The notes under the pieces: model-generated
Told to the model about the DNA's origin: nothing
The model's input: the letters and a program-made list of their open reading frames with translations, nothing else
Databases searched by the model: none
Program-made: the position numbers and the translations under genes
Origin: a virus
DNA length: 29,427 bases
Strand: one strand, 5' to 3'
IMG/VR virus record: IMGVR_UViG_3300030104_001887
Location: 1 to 29,427 of that record
Shown here: positions 14,935-24,135 of the stretch, in pieces
How positions within the stretch are numbered: position 1 is the stretch's first letter
Layout: each line of letters starts with the position of its first letter

Positions 14935-14973
14935 TGTAGATGCGATCGCTCTACGGAGCGATTGCAAACTACA
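14935..14973 (+). promoter_or_regulatory. UNCG-capped stem-loop in the leader of the next small gene
   Basis: A 10-bp stem GCGATCGCTC with GAGCGATTGC (one G-U) at 14942-14965, loop TACG closed by C-G (a UNCG tetraloop), flanked by T14941-A14966, a small internal loop, and an outer five-bp stem TGTAG/CTACA (14935-14939 with 14969-14973). No T-run follows, so it is not a classical terminator. It lies 12 bases before the preferred start of the next gene and could be a processing or stability element or a protein-binding site. Confidence 0.6.
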
Positions 14974-14984
14974 ACCTACATTAT

Positions 14985-15158
14985 ATGGAAAAATCTAAAG
15001 GACTAGGTGATTCAATAGAAAAATTTACAAAAGCCACAGGAATAAAACAGTTTACTCAGGTTCTAGCTGCAAATGGAGTGTTTGGTAAAAAGAAAAATTG
15101 TGGATGTAACAAGAGAAAAGATCAATTAAACAAAGCTTTTCCTTATAAAAATAAATAA
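14985..15158 (+). CDS. Small CGC-motif phage protein
   Basis: A 57-residue basic protein: MEKSKGLGDSIEKFTKATGI, a helical middle, then KKKNCGCNKRKDQLNKAFPY and KNK. The combination GLGD.IEK...TGIK with CGCNKRK..LNK.FPY is a recurring small-protein pattern in phages and prophages; the two cysteines (39 and 41) could take part in metal binding or a disulfide, but this is not established. The ATG at 14985 is preferred over an in-frame ATG at 14940, because the latter lies in a stable stem-loop and adds a fifteen-residue stretch not seen in the pattern. It is followed six bases later by the connector-like gene. Role unknown. Confidence 0.65.
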   Translation: MEKSKGLGDSIEKFTKATGIKQFTQVLAANGVFGKKKNCGCNKRKDQLNKAFPYKNK

Positions 15159-15164
15159 AAAATT

Positions 15165-15905
15165 ATGGCGGTAAGCGTAGACACAGTATATCAAAAAGTT
15201 TTAGCATTAGCTAATAAAGAGCAAAGAGGATATGTAACTCCACAAGAGTTTAATTTATTTGCTGATCATGCGCAAATGGAAATATTAGAACAATATTTTT
15301 ATGATATAAATCAGTTTAACAAGATGTCTGGTAATAACACTGACTTTGCAGATCCTTTAACTTTAATTCAAGAAAAATTAAGTAAATTAGAAAAAATAAC
15401 TATAAACACAAGTGTCGATGAAACAGGTTTTACTCCATTATTTTCAGGTAGTGGCAACATATATAAGTTAGGAACTGTAACAGGTTCATTAAGTAACACT
15501 AATACTGATTATCAAAATATAGAAGTTCAAGAGGTAAGTTACGAAGAGTGTAAACTTATGGAACAAACAAGCATTACTAAGCCGCATTTTAAACGACCTG
15601 TATATTATAAATATGCAAATGGAATTAAAATAAAGCCTATTATGACTGTTGATCCAGCTAATCCATATAAAATCGATTATAATTTTATTAAAAGACCAGC
15701 TAAACCTAATTGGAATTTTGTTATAGTAAATAATAAACCACTTTATAATGGTAACACATCTACAGATTTTGAGCTACACGAAGCAGAAGAAATAGAGTTG
15801 GTATACAGAATATTAAAATTAGCTGGTATAAATTTAAGAGCTCAAGAAATAGTTCAAGTTGGACAAACTTTAGAGCAAACGCAAATTCAACAAGAAAAAC
15901 AATAA
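15165..15905 (+). CDS. Putative head-tail connector or ring protein
   Basis: A 246-residue protein. The N-terminus MAVSVDTVYQKVLALANKEQ followed by GYVTPQEFNLFADHAQMEI is a conserved opening of neck-module proteins of marine podoviruses, with a long helical region at ~1-75. A beta-rich middle (EKITINTSVDETGFTPLFS) follows, then YYKYANGIKIKPIMTVDPAN and IDYNFIKRPAKPNW, and a C-terminal helix (VYRILKLAGINLRAQEIVQV). It begins with ATTATG, and four bases separate it from the next connector gene. The helix-plus-beta layout and position between capsid and tail genes favour a portal-adjacent ring. The exact structural role is not determined from sequence. Confidence 0.65.
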   Translation: MAVSVDTVYQKVLALANKEQRGYVTPQEFNLFADHAQMEILEQYFYDINQFNKMSGNNTDFADPLTLIQEKLSKLEKITINTSVDETGFTPLFSGSGNIYKLGTVTGSLSNTNTDYQNIEVQEVSYEECKLMEQTSITKPHFKRPVYYKYANGIKIKPIMTVDPANPYKIDYNFIKRPAKPNWNFVIVNNKPLYNGNTSTDFELHEAEEIELVYRILKLAGINLRAQEIVQVGQTLEQTQIQQEKQ

Positions 15906-15909
15906 ATAA

Positions 15910-17340
15910 ATGGCATTACTAGATAACACTACACAACACGATTATTATCAAGGTAACGATTTTGGTAATTATCAATTTATTTCTTTATCAGATATAATAA
16001 ATCAATTTATGTTAATTTACGTAGGTGAAGATAAAATTGTATCAAAAGCGAAAAGATTAGACGTTGCGTTTCACGCTCAAAGAGCTTTAGCAGAATTATC
16101 ATTTGATACGTTTAAATCTTGTAAATCACAAGAAATTACAGTTCCAGCTACGTTGCAAATGACGCTTCCACAAGATTATGTAAACTACACTAAAGTTAGT
16201 TGGGTGGATTCTGCTGGTATAAAACATTTAATTTACCCAACAACAAAAACATCTAACCCACCAAATCCATTTCAAAATGACAGTGGAGACTTTGAATTAT
16301 CAGTGACTGCGTTATCAACTCCTGGGTCAAATGAACTTTTAGTTAATGTAACGAATACTAGTTTAAGTTTAGGTAGCAATAACCACGAAGTATTAAACAA
16401 TAGTATACACGTAGGTATGCCTTGCCAATTTGAGGGAGATGACGTTGAATATACTATAAAAAGTTTTGATCAAACAGCTGGATCACATACTGTTATTATT
16501 TTAGTAGATTCTAGTGGTATTGAGTTTGTTGCCCCGCTAATAAACACTCCTACTACTCCAACTAATTTATATAGAAAATTAATATTTAGAAATTTAGATG
16601 GTAGTTTGTTTAATGACTTTAGTAATATTACTCATTTTGATAATTTTACACATACCGTAGGTGATAATTTCTTTACCTTTAATGCAGAAGCTACTTCTGA
16701 TTTTAACAATATAGAACCTGGTATGATTATAAGCGTAGATGACGAAGAAGGTTTTGGTGTTGTTTTAAGTATAGATAATGGTTATTTAGGTTCTACTATT
16801 CGTCCAACTATATATTTTGAAGACAATTTTACTAATTTATCGTCTGGTACTAATTTACATCTAACTTTTTCAGGTGGTACACCTGACGAATCTACCACCT
16901 GGTCTAATTATAAGTCAAATACCCGATCTGAAAATAACAACGACGATTATGAAGATGATACTTATTGGCCAATGCACGGTGAAAGATATGGGTTAGATCC
17001 TCAACACGCTCAAGCTAATGGATCTTTTTATATAGACTGTAATTTAGGAAAAATACATTTTAGTTCTAATATTTCTGGAAAAACTGTAGTTTTAGAATAC
17101 ATAAGCGACAGTTTAGGAACTGAACAAGAAATGAAAGTTCATAAATTTGCAGAAGAAGCAATGTACCGTTGGATATTACATGCTATTGCGTCTGGTAGAA
17201 TTCAAACTCAACAAATAGTACCTAGACTTAAAAAAGAAAAATTTGCTGCTGTTAGACAAGCAAAATTAAGATTATCTAATATAAAATTAGAAGAATTAAC
17301 TCAAATACTTAGAGGTAAATCTAAGTGGATAAAACACTAA
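15910..17340 (+). CDS. Putative head-tail adaptor (tail tubular A-like)
   Basis: A 476-residue protein of the neck. The N-terminal helical part NYQFISLSDIINQFMLIYVG followed by DKIVSKAKRLDVAFHAQRAL resembles T7 gp11-like adaptors; TVPATLQMTLPQDYVNYTKV is the following conserved beta segment. A large beta-rich insertion at about 110-340 is unusual in length. The conserved ending (MYRWILHAIASGRIQTQQIV, then KEKFAAVRQAKLRLSNIKLE and ELTQILRGKSKWIKH) is a signature of these proteins in marine and crAss-like phages. GERYGLDPQHAQANGSFYID (~358-377) is a further landmark. It ends three bases before the large tail-hub gene. The adaptor role follows from family pattern and order. Confidence 0.75.
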   Translation: MALLDNTTQHDYYQGNDFGNYQFISLSDIINQFMLIYVGEDKIVSKAKRLDVAFHAQRALAELSFDTFKSCKSQEITVPATLQMTLPQDYVNYTKVSWVDSAGIKHLIYPTTKTSNPPNPFQNDSGDFELSVTALSTPGSNELLVNVTNTSLSLGSNNHEVLNNSIHVGMPCQFEGDDVEYTIKSFDQTAGSHTVIILVDSSGIEFVAPLINTPTTPTNLYRKLIFRNLDGSLFNDFSNITHFDNFTHTVGDNFFTFNAEATSDFNNIEPGMIISVDDEEGFGVVLSIDNGYLGSTIRPTIYFEDNFTNLSSGTNLHLTFSGGTPDESTTWSNYKSNTRSENNNDDYEDDTYWPMHGERYGLDPQHAQANGSFYIDCNLGKIHFSSNISGKTVVLEYISDSLGTEQEMKVHKFAEEAMYRWILHAIASGRIQTQQIVPRLKKEKFAAVRQAKLRLSNIKLEELTQILRGKSKWIKH

Positions 17341-17343
17341 TAC

Positions 17344-20300
17344 ATGCCAGAAATTAAGCATACGTTTAGCGGCGGGAAAATGAATAAAGATCTCGACGAA
17401 AGAATTATTCCAAAAAATGAATATGTAGACGCCATGAACATACAAGTGTCAACTTCTGAAGATTCTGAGGTTGGTACTGCTCAAAACATATTAGGTAATA
17501 AAGAAATAGAAGGTCCAATACCTTCAGATGCTATTACTATAGGCGTAGTTTCAGATGAAAAAATAGACGCTTTGTACTACTTAATATGGTCCAAAGACGC
17601 TCACTACATAGTTGCTTATTACAAAGGCAGCTCAACTCCAACTCCAATTTTAGTAGATTTAAATTTAGACGTTTTAAGATTTGATCCAAATATGATTATA
17701 ACTGGTATTAACGTTATAGACGACATGTTGTTTTGGACAGATAATAGAAATGAACCTAAAAAAATAAATATACCTAGATGTAGAACAGGTACAAATAACG
17801 ACTGGAATACTCATACAAAATTAATTAATGAAAGCCAGTCAAGTTTAGGTTGGTCAAATATAGATATAGAAGAAAAACACATTACTGTAATTAAAAAAGC
17901 GCCAGTAACACCTTTATCAATGCGCTTAGAAAAATCTAGAGACCCTAACAAAATATATACTGGTGTTATTACTATAAGCGCTGATGATAGTATTGATAAT
18001 TCTTTTCCAGACACTACAATACACGATTTTTCTGGTTTTTCTGTTGACGATACTTTTGCTATTGAAATAACAGCAGGTCTTGTTGGAAATACTATTCAAA
18101 CCATAGGTCCTGTTGGTTCTGCACTTCCTACTAATCCGGGTCTTACCGGTTGGCATGATGGTATTGGTGTTGGTCAAGGTGCTATTCCTGCGGGTACTAA
18201 AATTGTTTTTAAACCATTTAACGAAAATGGCACTGCACCTGGAATACCAGTTACGGATTATGTTATAAAAGGTATTGTTGAAAACGTAGACCCAAGTGAT
18301 CCAGCTGTTAACACTTATAACGATGGTATATTAGTAAGAATATTAAGTATAGACGGTTATCCACCTACAACCCCTGATGAAGAAGATACTCTTAATTATG
18401 TTGTAGATTTATTTGAAGAAACTGAAAATTTATTTGAATTTAAATTTCCTAGGTTTTCATATAGATATAAATACGAAGACGGAGAATATTCTCCATTTGG
18501 TCCTTTTACTCAGGTAGCGTTTGCTCCTGGGGCTTTTGATTATCACCCTAGAAAAGGTTATAATATTGGAATGACGAATAATATAACTAAAGTACATTTA
18601 AGTGGACTTGTAAATGATTTTACTCCGAAAGATGTAGTTTCTGTAGATATTTTATTTAAAGATGAACCATCTCCTGTTATATATATAGTAGATACTATTA
18701 GAGCTGACAATGTTACAAATCTTTCAAGCGGAAATAACATGTGGCAAAGTCTTTTGCAACAAGGCGCTGCTTTTACAATTAAATCAGAAACAATTAACGG
18801 TGTAGTACCTTCTAATCAATTGTTAAGACCTTGGGATAATATTCCTAGAAAAGCATTAGCGCAAGATGTTACTGGTAGTAGAATAGTTTATGGTAATTAT
18901 GTTCAAAATTATGATTTATTAGCGCCAGGCGGTGAAAAATACGTTGCTGATTTTACTGTAAATTGGCACCAAGATGATACCTATGATATGATGGATGGTC
19001 TTATTATAACTGATGAAAACTCAGGTGTTGGTAAATCAATAAAATCGTTAAGAGAATATCAACTAGGTGTTGTTTTTACAGATAAATACGGTAGAGAAAC
19101 ACCTGTTATATCTAACACAACTGGTTCTATAAAACTAGAAAAAGATAGAGCAAGTCTAAACAATAGACTCCAGGTTAATGTAAACAATCAACTATTACAA
19201 AGCAACTTAACTTCAATTGAATATTTTAAATTTTACATTAAAGAAACAGCTGGTGAATACTACAACATGGCTATGGATCGTTTTTACGATGCTGAAGATA
19301 GTAATATTTGGTTATCGTTTCCTTCTTCAGACAGAAATAAAATAGATATAGACACGTTTTTAATTTTAAAAAAAGGATCTGAATCAGATGATTTAATTGC
19401 AGATGCTGCTAGATATAAAGTTATAGCTATTGAAAACGAAGCGCCAGATTTTATAAAAACCACTAGGATGAAAGCTTCATCTGTGACTCACAATTCAAGT
19501 ACTAATCCTATATTTGAGTCTGGTAGCACTGGTAATGCCCCGGTAATTGGTGAAGATGAGTTTGAATTAAGTTATAATGCTTATCACGGAACAGCGGGGC
19601 AAAACCTACATACATATACAGAAGGTGAGTTGTATATTGAATTTGGAAAAACTGGAGAAACTGAAGTTTCTAAAAGATATAAAATAGCATCAATATCAAC
19701 AAATTGGGATGGAACAAGTGCAGATTTAGCTGATGCAAAATATTCTATCAAATTAGCTGAAACATTAGATTCTGATGTTAATTTTATAACTGACGATCCT
19801 ACTGGCACAAACTCTAATGAAATTGAAAACGGAGCTATAGTAAATATATATAAATATAAAGTAGAAAACAAACCTCAATTTGATGGTAAGTTTTTTGTTA
19901 AAATATTTTCTGATGATATATTTAGAACAAATATAAGCTTGTCTTTTGCAGATGGTTTAGATCTTAGAGTAACTGAATCAAGACAGGTGTATTACATGGA
20001 TGAAAATCAACACGCTCGCCATACGTCAGATCTTAACAATTTTTTAACGGATGGTTATTCTAACAATGATGGAACTGACTTTAATCCAATTACTGAGGAG
20101 TTTGATAATATTTGGGGTTATTACGCTAATGATGAGTTTGCTTCATTTGCTTTATATTTTAGAAGATATAATAAAAGTAACTTTATACAATCAGCACCTG
20201 CAATAGGAATGAACGACGTATCAACAGGCCCTAATGATCCGCGTCCAGTTTTACAACACTTATCGCTAGGCAATTCAGCTATGATACCTGCAATGGCTAG

Positions 20301-23300
20301 TAGTTTTGAGGATGTTGATGTTTCTTACTTAGATGAAGATTGGGGAGCGCAAGAATATTGGTATAAAGAATATGGAGCTTACGGAACTGGTCAATTTGCC
20401 TGGCAACAAGGGTATACAGCTAATTTTCAATCTAATAGTGGTCTTGCTTCTATAAACCCGCCTACATATGCAAATGAGGGCGTTGGCGCTTATATTGAAA
20501 ACACAGATCACACGAGTCAATCTGATAACCCTAGAGATACTGAAGTTTGGTTTATAGACGCAGGTCCATACAAAGGATATAGAACTACAGATAATGATTT
20601 GTATTTCGATGGTGTTGATGTAGTTGATACCCTCGATACAAATAATACATCTGAGACTTACGAAGCTGGAATTACTTTAGGTGGTGGATACTGGGGCATG
20701 GAACTAGCATTTGGTGGAATATTTGGTAGCAAGCACCATACTTACTGGCCTACTGTAAACCCCGAAATTGAAGGATTTTTTAATGTTGGCGATTGGAATA
20801 ATACAGGTGGCGCAGCATCTAATCCAAAGTATATAGACGCAGTTACTAAAGATTTTGTAAATAGTATAAACACTGGTTATCGTTTTAGATGGAGAGAAGA
20901 TCCAACAAAAACTGTTTATACTATTGATAGCGTTGCTGAAAGAAGAAAATTAAGACATAGTGATTTAAGATTCAAAGAAGTATACCCAGTTCCTTCGATT
21001 GCGTCTGAAAACGCAAACAGAAGTATGGCTGAAGCTGTTTCTTTTAACTTTACAAAAGGTTGGGGAATGACTGGTATTTCACCTGGTTTAGGCGGCACTA
21101 GTTGGAACCCTGTTGTTGATGGTCCAGTTCAAAGTGGTCTTAAAATAAAGCTTCAAGCTGTAGATAGTGCAGGTGGTAACACTGGTGATAGTTGTCCACC
21201 AGCTGGCTTTAGTGATGACGTTATAATATTTGTTTCAACTTTAAGTGGTGATAATTCTGGTGGTGGTGACGCCACTACAGCTAGAATACATAAGGGTATG
21301 GCATTAGAAGCATATACAACTGGCGGAACAAACTCAGATTTAGCAACTCATTTAGGTGGTCAAGATTATTTGGTTGTAAGATATATAGAAAAGCTAAACA
21401 ATGGAACTGATGATTATTTTGCATTATACTTAGGTGGGTATAACGCGCCAATGAGTGGTATTGATCACTTAATATCTGACACAAGAAAACCAGATCTTGG
21501 AGTTAGTGAGGGTCTTACTTTTGTACAAGTGGGTATGAATGGTTATAGTCCAAATTCTGAATTTAACATAAACACAATGTTAAATAATAGCGGTGCTATT
21601 GGCGCGGTTGGTTATCGTATGGAGTTTGTAGAAGATGTTGAACCAGAAGAAATTATATCTGAAAACCCAGCTATATTTGAAACAGAACCTAAAGAAATAA
21701 AAGAATTAGATATATATTATGAAGCTAGTGGAGCTATACCAATAGTGTTAAAAAGTTCAAATGTTCATGAAGCATTTCCTTTAAACTCATTTTTTATGGA
21801 TATAACCTCTACACCAAACAACTTGATGGCACACGTGGTTGTAGGTTATAATGGTCTAGATTTAATAGTTGATAGTCCTACCACTGGATTTATTCCTTCC
21901 GTTGCAAACGTTGGTGGCGTTTATGATATTTATTTACCAGATCGTACTTCTATGCAAGTTCAAATAACAGGCGTTACTGATAACACACCTGTTGGACAAT
22001 CAACAATATCAATAAATCCAAATTTATATAATAATAAAGTTAAGTTATCTTGGCATAACTGTTATTCTTTTGGAAATGGAGTAGAGTCTAACAGAATTCG
22101 TGATAACTTTAATTTACCATTTATTAGTAATGGTGTAAAGGTGTCCACAACACTAGAGTATGATTACGAAGAAGAACACAGAAAATATGGTTTAATATAC
22201 TCTGGTATATACAACTCTGTTAGTGGTGTAAATGATACAAACCAGTTTATTGCTGCGGAAAAAATTACAAAAGATATAAACCCTATATATGGTAGTATTC
22301 AAAAACTACACTCTAGAGATAGCGATTTAGTAACATTATGTGAAGATAAAGTATTAAGAATACAAGCTAATAAAGATGCTTTATTTAACGCTGATGGAAG
22401 CTCTAATGTTACGGCTAGCTCTAATGTTTTAGGTCAAGCAATACCTTTTAGTGGAGAATATGGAATATCTACAAATCCAGAATCATTTGCATCGGAATCA
22501 TACAGGGCTTATTTTAGCGATAAAGTTAGAGGAACAATAATGAGATTATCTAAAGATGGCTTAACCCCAATATCAGATCATGGTATGAAAGATTGGTTTA
22601 GAGATAACTTAAAAATTTGTCGTAATATTATAGGTAGTTACGATGATAGAAACGACGAGTACAACGTTAAAGTAGAAAAGTATTATTTAACAGATTTATC
22701 TGGTCAAAATAGTGGTTGGATAAATAACCGTGGCAACGGTACAAATATAAATATACAAAATATTATTGCTGGAGGTGGTGTTGACGAAGAAAGTGGTATT
22801 AACTATACTGTAAAAGATGAATCTAAAGTTTTATCATTTAAAGAAGATGTTAAAGGTTGGGTTAGTTTTAAATCTTTTACTGACATGCAGCTAGGTGTTA
22901 GTATGGCTAATGATTATTACACTTTTAAAACAGGGAAACTATATAAACATTACGATGAGACTGGGCCAAGAAATACATTTTATTCTACTTTCACACCATC
23001 TTCGGTTGATGTAGTTTTAAATGAAGCTCCTAGTTTTACAAAAGTTTTTCATACAATAAACTATGAAGGCAGTAAAGCAAAAGTAGATAAATTTAAAAAC
23101 GAATCAATACCTTATTTAGATGATAGTTATGACATGACACCTGTTAACTACAGTGATCAAGAGTATTATAATTTATCATCAAAAAAAGGTTGGTATTTAG
23201 AATCTATTACTACAGATAAAGAAGATGGATATATTAATGAGTTTTTAGAAAAAGAAAGTAAGTGGTTTAATTATGTTAAAAAACAAATTAACACTTGTTT

Positions 23301-24126
23301 ACAAGATGCTGACACTGGTGACTTTTCTTTTCAAGGCATAGGTATTGTTAGTGGTTATAACCCAATGATTCCGGCTGACTCTTGGCCAGATGATCCGTTA
23401 GGCGATATTATATGTACTCCAGAAACTATTTTAGACACTACTATCACAACTTTTGATATAGGAGGAGATGTAGAGGTTGATGAAGATATTTTTGAACCTG
23501 ATATTATTGTAATTGATGATGGTATTGGTGGTGGTGGTCAACAAGATTCTGGAGAAGACGGAATTCTTGACGGTGATGATAGTGTTATTGATACTGATTT
23601 TGATGATGGTATAATTAACGTTGAAGATCCTATTGAATTTGATGATCCTGTAGAAGCCGATCCAGACATTATTGATGATTTTCAAACAGAAATTGAAATT
23701 TATGGATGTACGGATCCAACTGCGTTTAACTATAATCCTAACGCAACTATTGATGATGGAGATTGTGTCGCTGTAATAAGTGGATGTACAGATCCAAATG
23801 CATTTAATTATAACGCTGATGCAAATATAAATACTGGTTGTTTATACCTTGGATGTATAGACCCAACTGCAATTAATTATAATCCAAATGCTATTATAGG
23901 TTGTGATATTACCGGTAGTAACGCATGTTGCGAGTATGATACTGGCTCTGGAGAAAGTGGAGGTGGAACAGCTATGGGCGCGCCTATGCCTACATCAACA
24001 AGTCTTGCAGAAATAGTTACAAATTTAGATATTCCTAGATCACCACAAGTAACAAGTGAAGAAGAAGAAGAAGAAGAACTATTAAGAATAAGAAGAAATA
24101 TAAGAACAAATAGAACTAACTACTAA
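17344..24126 (+). CDS. Very large tail stabilisation/tail-hub protein
   Basis: At 2,260 residues it is much longer than typical tail tubular B or stabilisation proteins (usually below ~1,500). The N-terminus FSGGKMNKDLDERIIPKNEY followed by DAMNIQVSTSEDSEVGTAQN and a propeller-like beta region matches that family. The conserved core returns at ~1650-1760: KLHSRDSDLVTLCEDKV, GEYGISTNPESFASESYRAY (~1704-1723), FSDKVRGTIMRLSKDGL and SDHGMKDWFRDNLK. The intervening ~600-1,600 residues are beta-rich and probably inserted domains. Residues ~2030-2119 form an Asp-rich linker, followed by three GCTDPTAFNYNPNA-type repeats (from 2121, 2147 and 2170) and a Glu/Arg tail. It closes the neck and forms the tail; the C-terminus may face the host surface. 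The gene follows the adaptor by three bases. Confidence 0.8.
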   Translation: MPEIKHTFSGGKMNKDLDERIIPKNEYVDAMNIQVSTSEDSEVGTAQNILGNKEIEGPIPSDAITIGVVSDEKIDALYYLIWSKDAHYIVAYYKGSSTPTPILVDLNLDVLRFDPNMIITGINVIDDMLFWTDNRNEPKKINIPRCRTGTNNDWNTHTKLINESQSSLGWSNIDIEEKHITVIKKAPVTPLSMRLEKSRDPNKIYTGVITISADDSIDNSFPDTTIHDFSGFSVDDTFAIEITAGLVGNTIQTIGPVGSALPTNPGLTGWHDGIGVGQGAIPAGTKIVFKPFNENGTAPGIPVTDYVIKGIVENVDPSDPAVNTYNDGILVRILSIDGYPPTTPDEEDTLNYVVDLFEETENLFEFKFPRFSYRYKYEDGEYSPFGPFTQVAFAPGAFDYHPRKGYNIGMTNNITKVHLSGLVNDFTPKDVVSVDILFKDEPSPVIYIVDTIRADNVTNLSSGNNMWQSLLQQGAAFTIKSETINGVVPSNQLLRPWDNIPRKALAQDVTGSRIVYGNYVQNYDLLAPGGEKYVADFTVNWHQDDTYDMMDGLIITDENSGVGKSIKSLREYQLGVVFTDKYGRETPVISNTTGSIKLEKDRASLNNRLQVNVNNQLLQSNLTSIEYFKFYIKETAGEYYNMAMDRFYDAEDSNIWLSFPSSDRNKIDIDTFLILKKGSESDDLIADAARYKVIAIENEAPDFIKTTRMKASSVTHNSSTNPIFESGSTGNAPVIGEDEFELSYNAYHGTAGQNLHTYTEGELYIEFGKTGETEVSKRYKIASISTNWDGTSADLADAKYSIKLAETLDSDVNFITDDPTGTNSNEIENGAIVNIYKYKVENKPQFDGKFFVKIFSDDIFRTNISLSFADGLDLRVTESRQVYYMDENQHARHTSDLNNFLTDGYSNNDGTDFNPITEEFDNIWGYYANDEFASFALYFRRYNKSNFIQSAPAIGMNDVSTGPNDPRPVLQHLSLGNSAMIPAMASSFEDVDVSYLDEDWGAQEYWYKEYGAYGTGQFAWQQGYTANFQSNSGLASINPPTYANEGVGAYIENTDHTSQSDNPRDTEVWFIDAGPYKGYRTTDNDLYFDGVDVVDTLDTNNTSETYEAGITLGGGYWGMELAFGGIFGSKHHTYWPTVNPEIEGFFNVGDWNNTGGAASNPKYIDAVTKDFVNSINTGYRFRWREDPTKTVYTIDSVAERRKLRHSDLRFKEVYPVPSIASENANRSMAEAVSFNFTKGWGMTGISPGLGGTSWNPVVDGPVQSGLKIKLQAVDSAGGNTGDSCPPAGFSDDVIIFVSTLSGDNSGGGDATTARIHKGMALEAYTTGGTNSDLATHLGGQDYLVVRYIEKLNNGTDDYFALYLGGYNAPMSGIDHLISDTRKPDLGVSEGLTFVQVGMNGYSPNSEFNINTMLNNSGAIGAVGYRMEFVEDVEPEEIISENPAIFETEPKEIKELDIYYEASGAIPIVLKSSNVHEAFPLNSFFMDITSTPNNLMAHVVVGYNGLDLIVDSPTTGFIPSVANVGGVYDIYLPDRTSMQVQITGVTDNTPVGQSTISINPNLYNNKVKLSWHNCYSFGNGVESNRIRDNFNLPFISNGVKVSTTLEYDYEEEHRKYGLIYSGIYNSVSGVNDTNQFIAAEKITKDINPIYGSIQKLHSRDSDLVTLCEDKVLRIQANKDALFNADGSSNVTASSNVLGQAIPFSGEYGISTNPESFASESYRAYFSDKVRGTIMRLSKDGLTPISDHGMKDWFRDNLKICRNIIGSYDDRNDEYNVKVEKYYLTDLSGQNSGWINNRGNGTNINIQNIIAGGGVDEESGINYTVKDESKVLSFKEDVKGWVSFKSFTDMQLGVSMANDYYTFKTGKLYKHYDETGPRNTFYSTFTPSSVDVVLNEAPSFTKVFHTINYEGSKAKVDKFKNESIPYLDDSYDMTPVNYSDQEYYNLSSKKGWYLESITTDKEDGYINEFLEKESKWFNYVKKQINTCLQDADTGDFSFQGIGIVSGYNPMIPADSWPDDPLGDIICTPETILDTTITTFDIGGDVEVDEDIFEPDIIVIDDGIGGGGQQDSGEDGILDGDDSVIDTDFDDGIINVEDPIEFDDPVEADPDIIDDFQTEIEIYGCTDPTAFNYNPNATIDDGDCVAVISGCTDPNAFNYNADANINTGCLYLGCIDPTAINYNPNAIIGCDITGSNACCEYDTGSGESGGGTAMGAPMPTSTSLAEIVTNLDIPRSPQVTSEEEEEEELLRIRRNIRTNRTNY
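23701..23937 (+). repeat. Three GCTDP-type protein repeats
   Basis: Three diverged repeats start at 23704, 23782 and 23851 within the large tail gene, coding GCTDPTAFNYNPNA, GCTDPNAFNYNADA and GCIDPTAINYNPNA, each closed by Cys. This repeat is widespread in secreted Bacteroidota proteins. The pattern G-C-x-D-P-x-A-x-N-Y-N-x-x-A recurs with conserved Cys spacing of roughly 18-20 residues. DNA sequences of the copies have diverged, so duplication is not recent. Confidence 0.85.
24058..24078 (+). repeat. GAA trinucleotide run
   Basis: Seven perfect GAA codons encode a Glu run near the C-terminus of the tail-hub protein, just before an Arg-rich end. Such runs can vary in length by slippage; here it simply extends an acidic stretch. 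Confidence 0.7.
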
Positions 24127-24135
24127 ATAACAAGT

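Noticed and set aside
14942-14949. GCGATCGC octamer, the HIP1 palindrome of cyanobacteria
   Set aside because: I noticed a single copy, which is explained by the hairpin stem; the starts, repeats and gene set favour a Bacteroidota host rather than a cyanobacterium.
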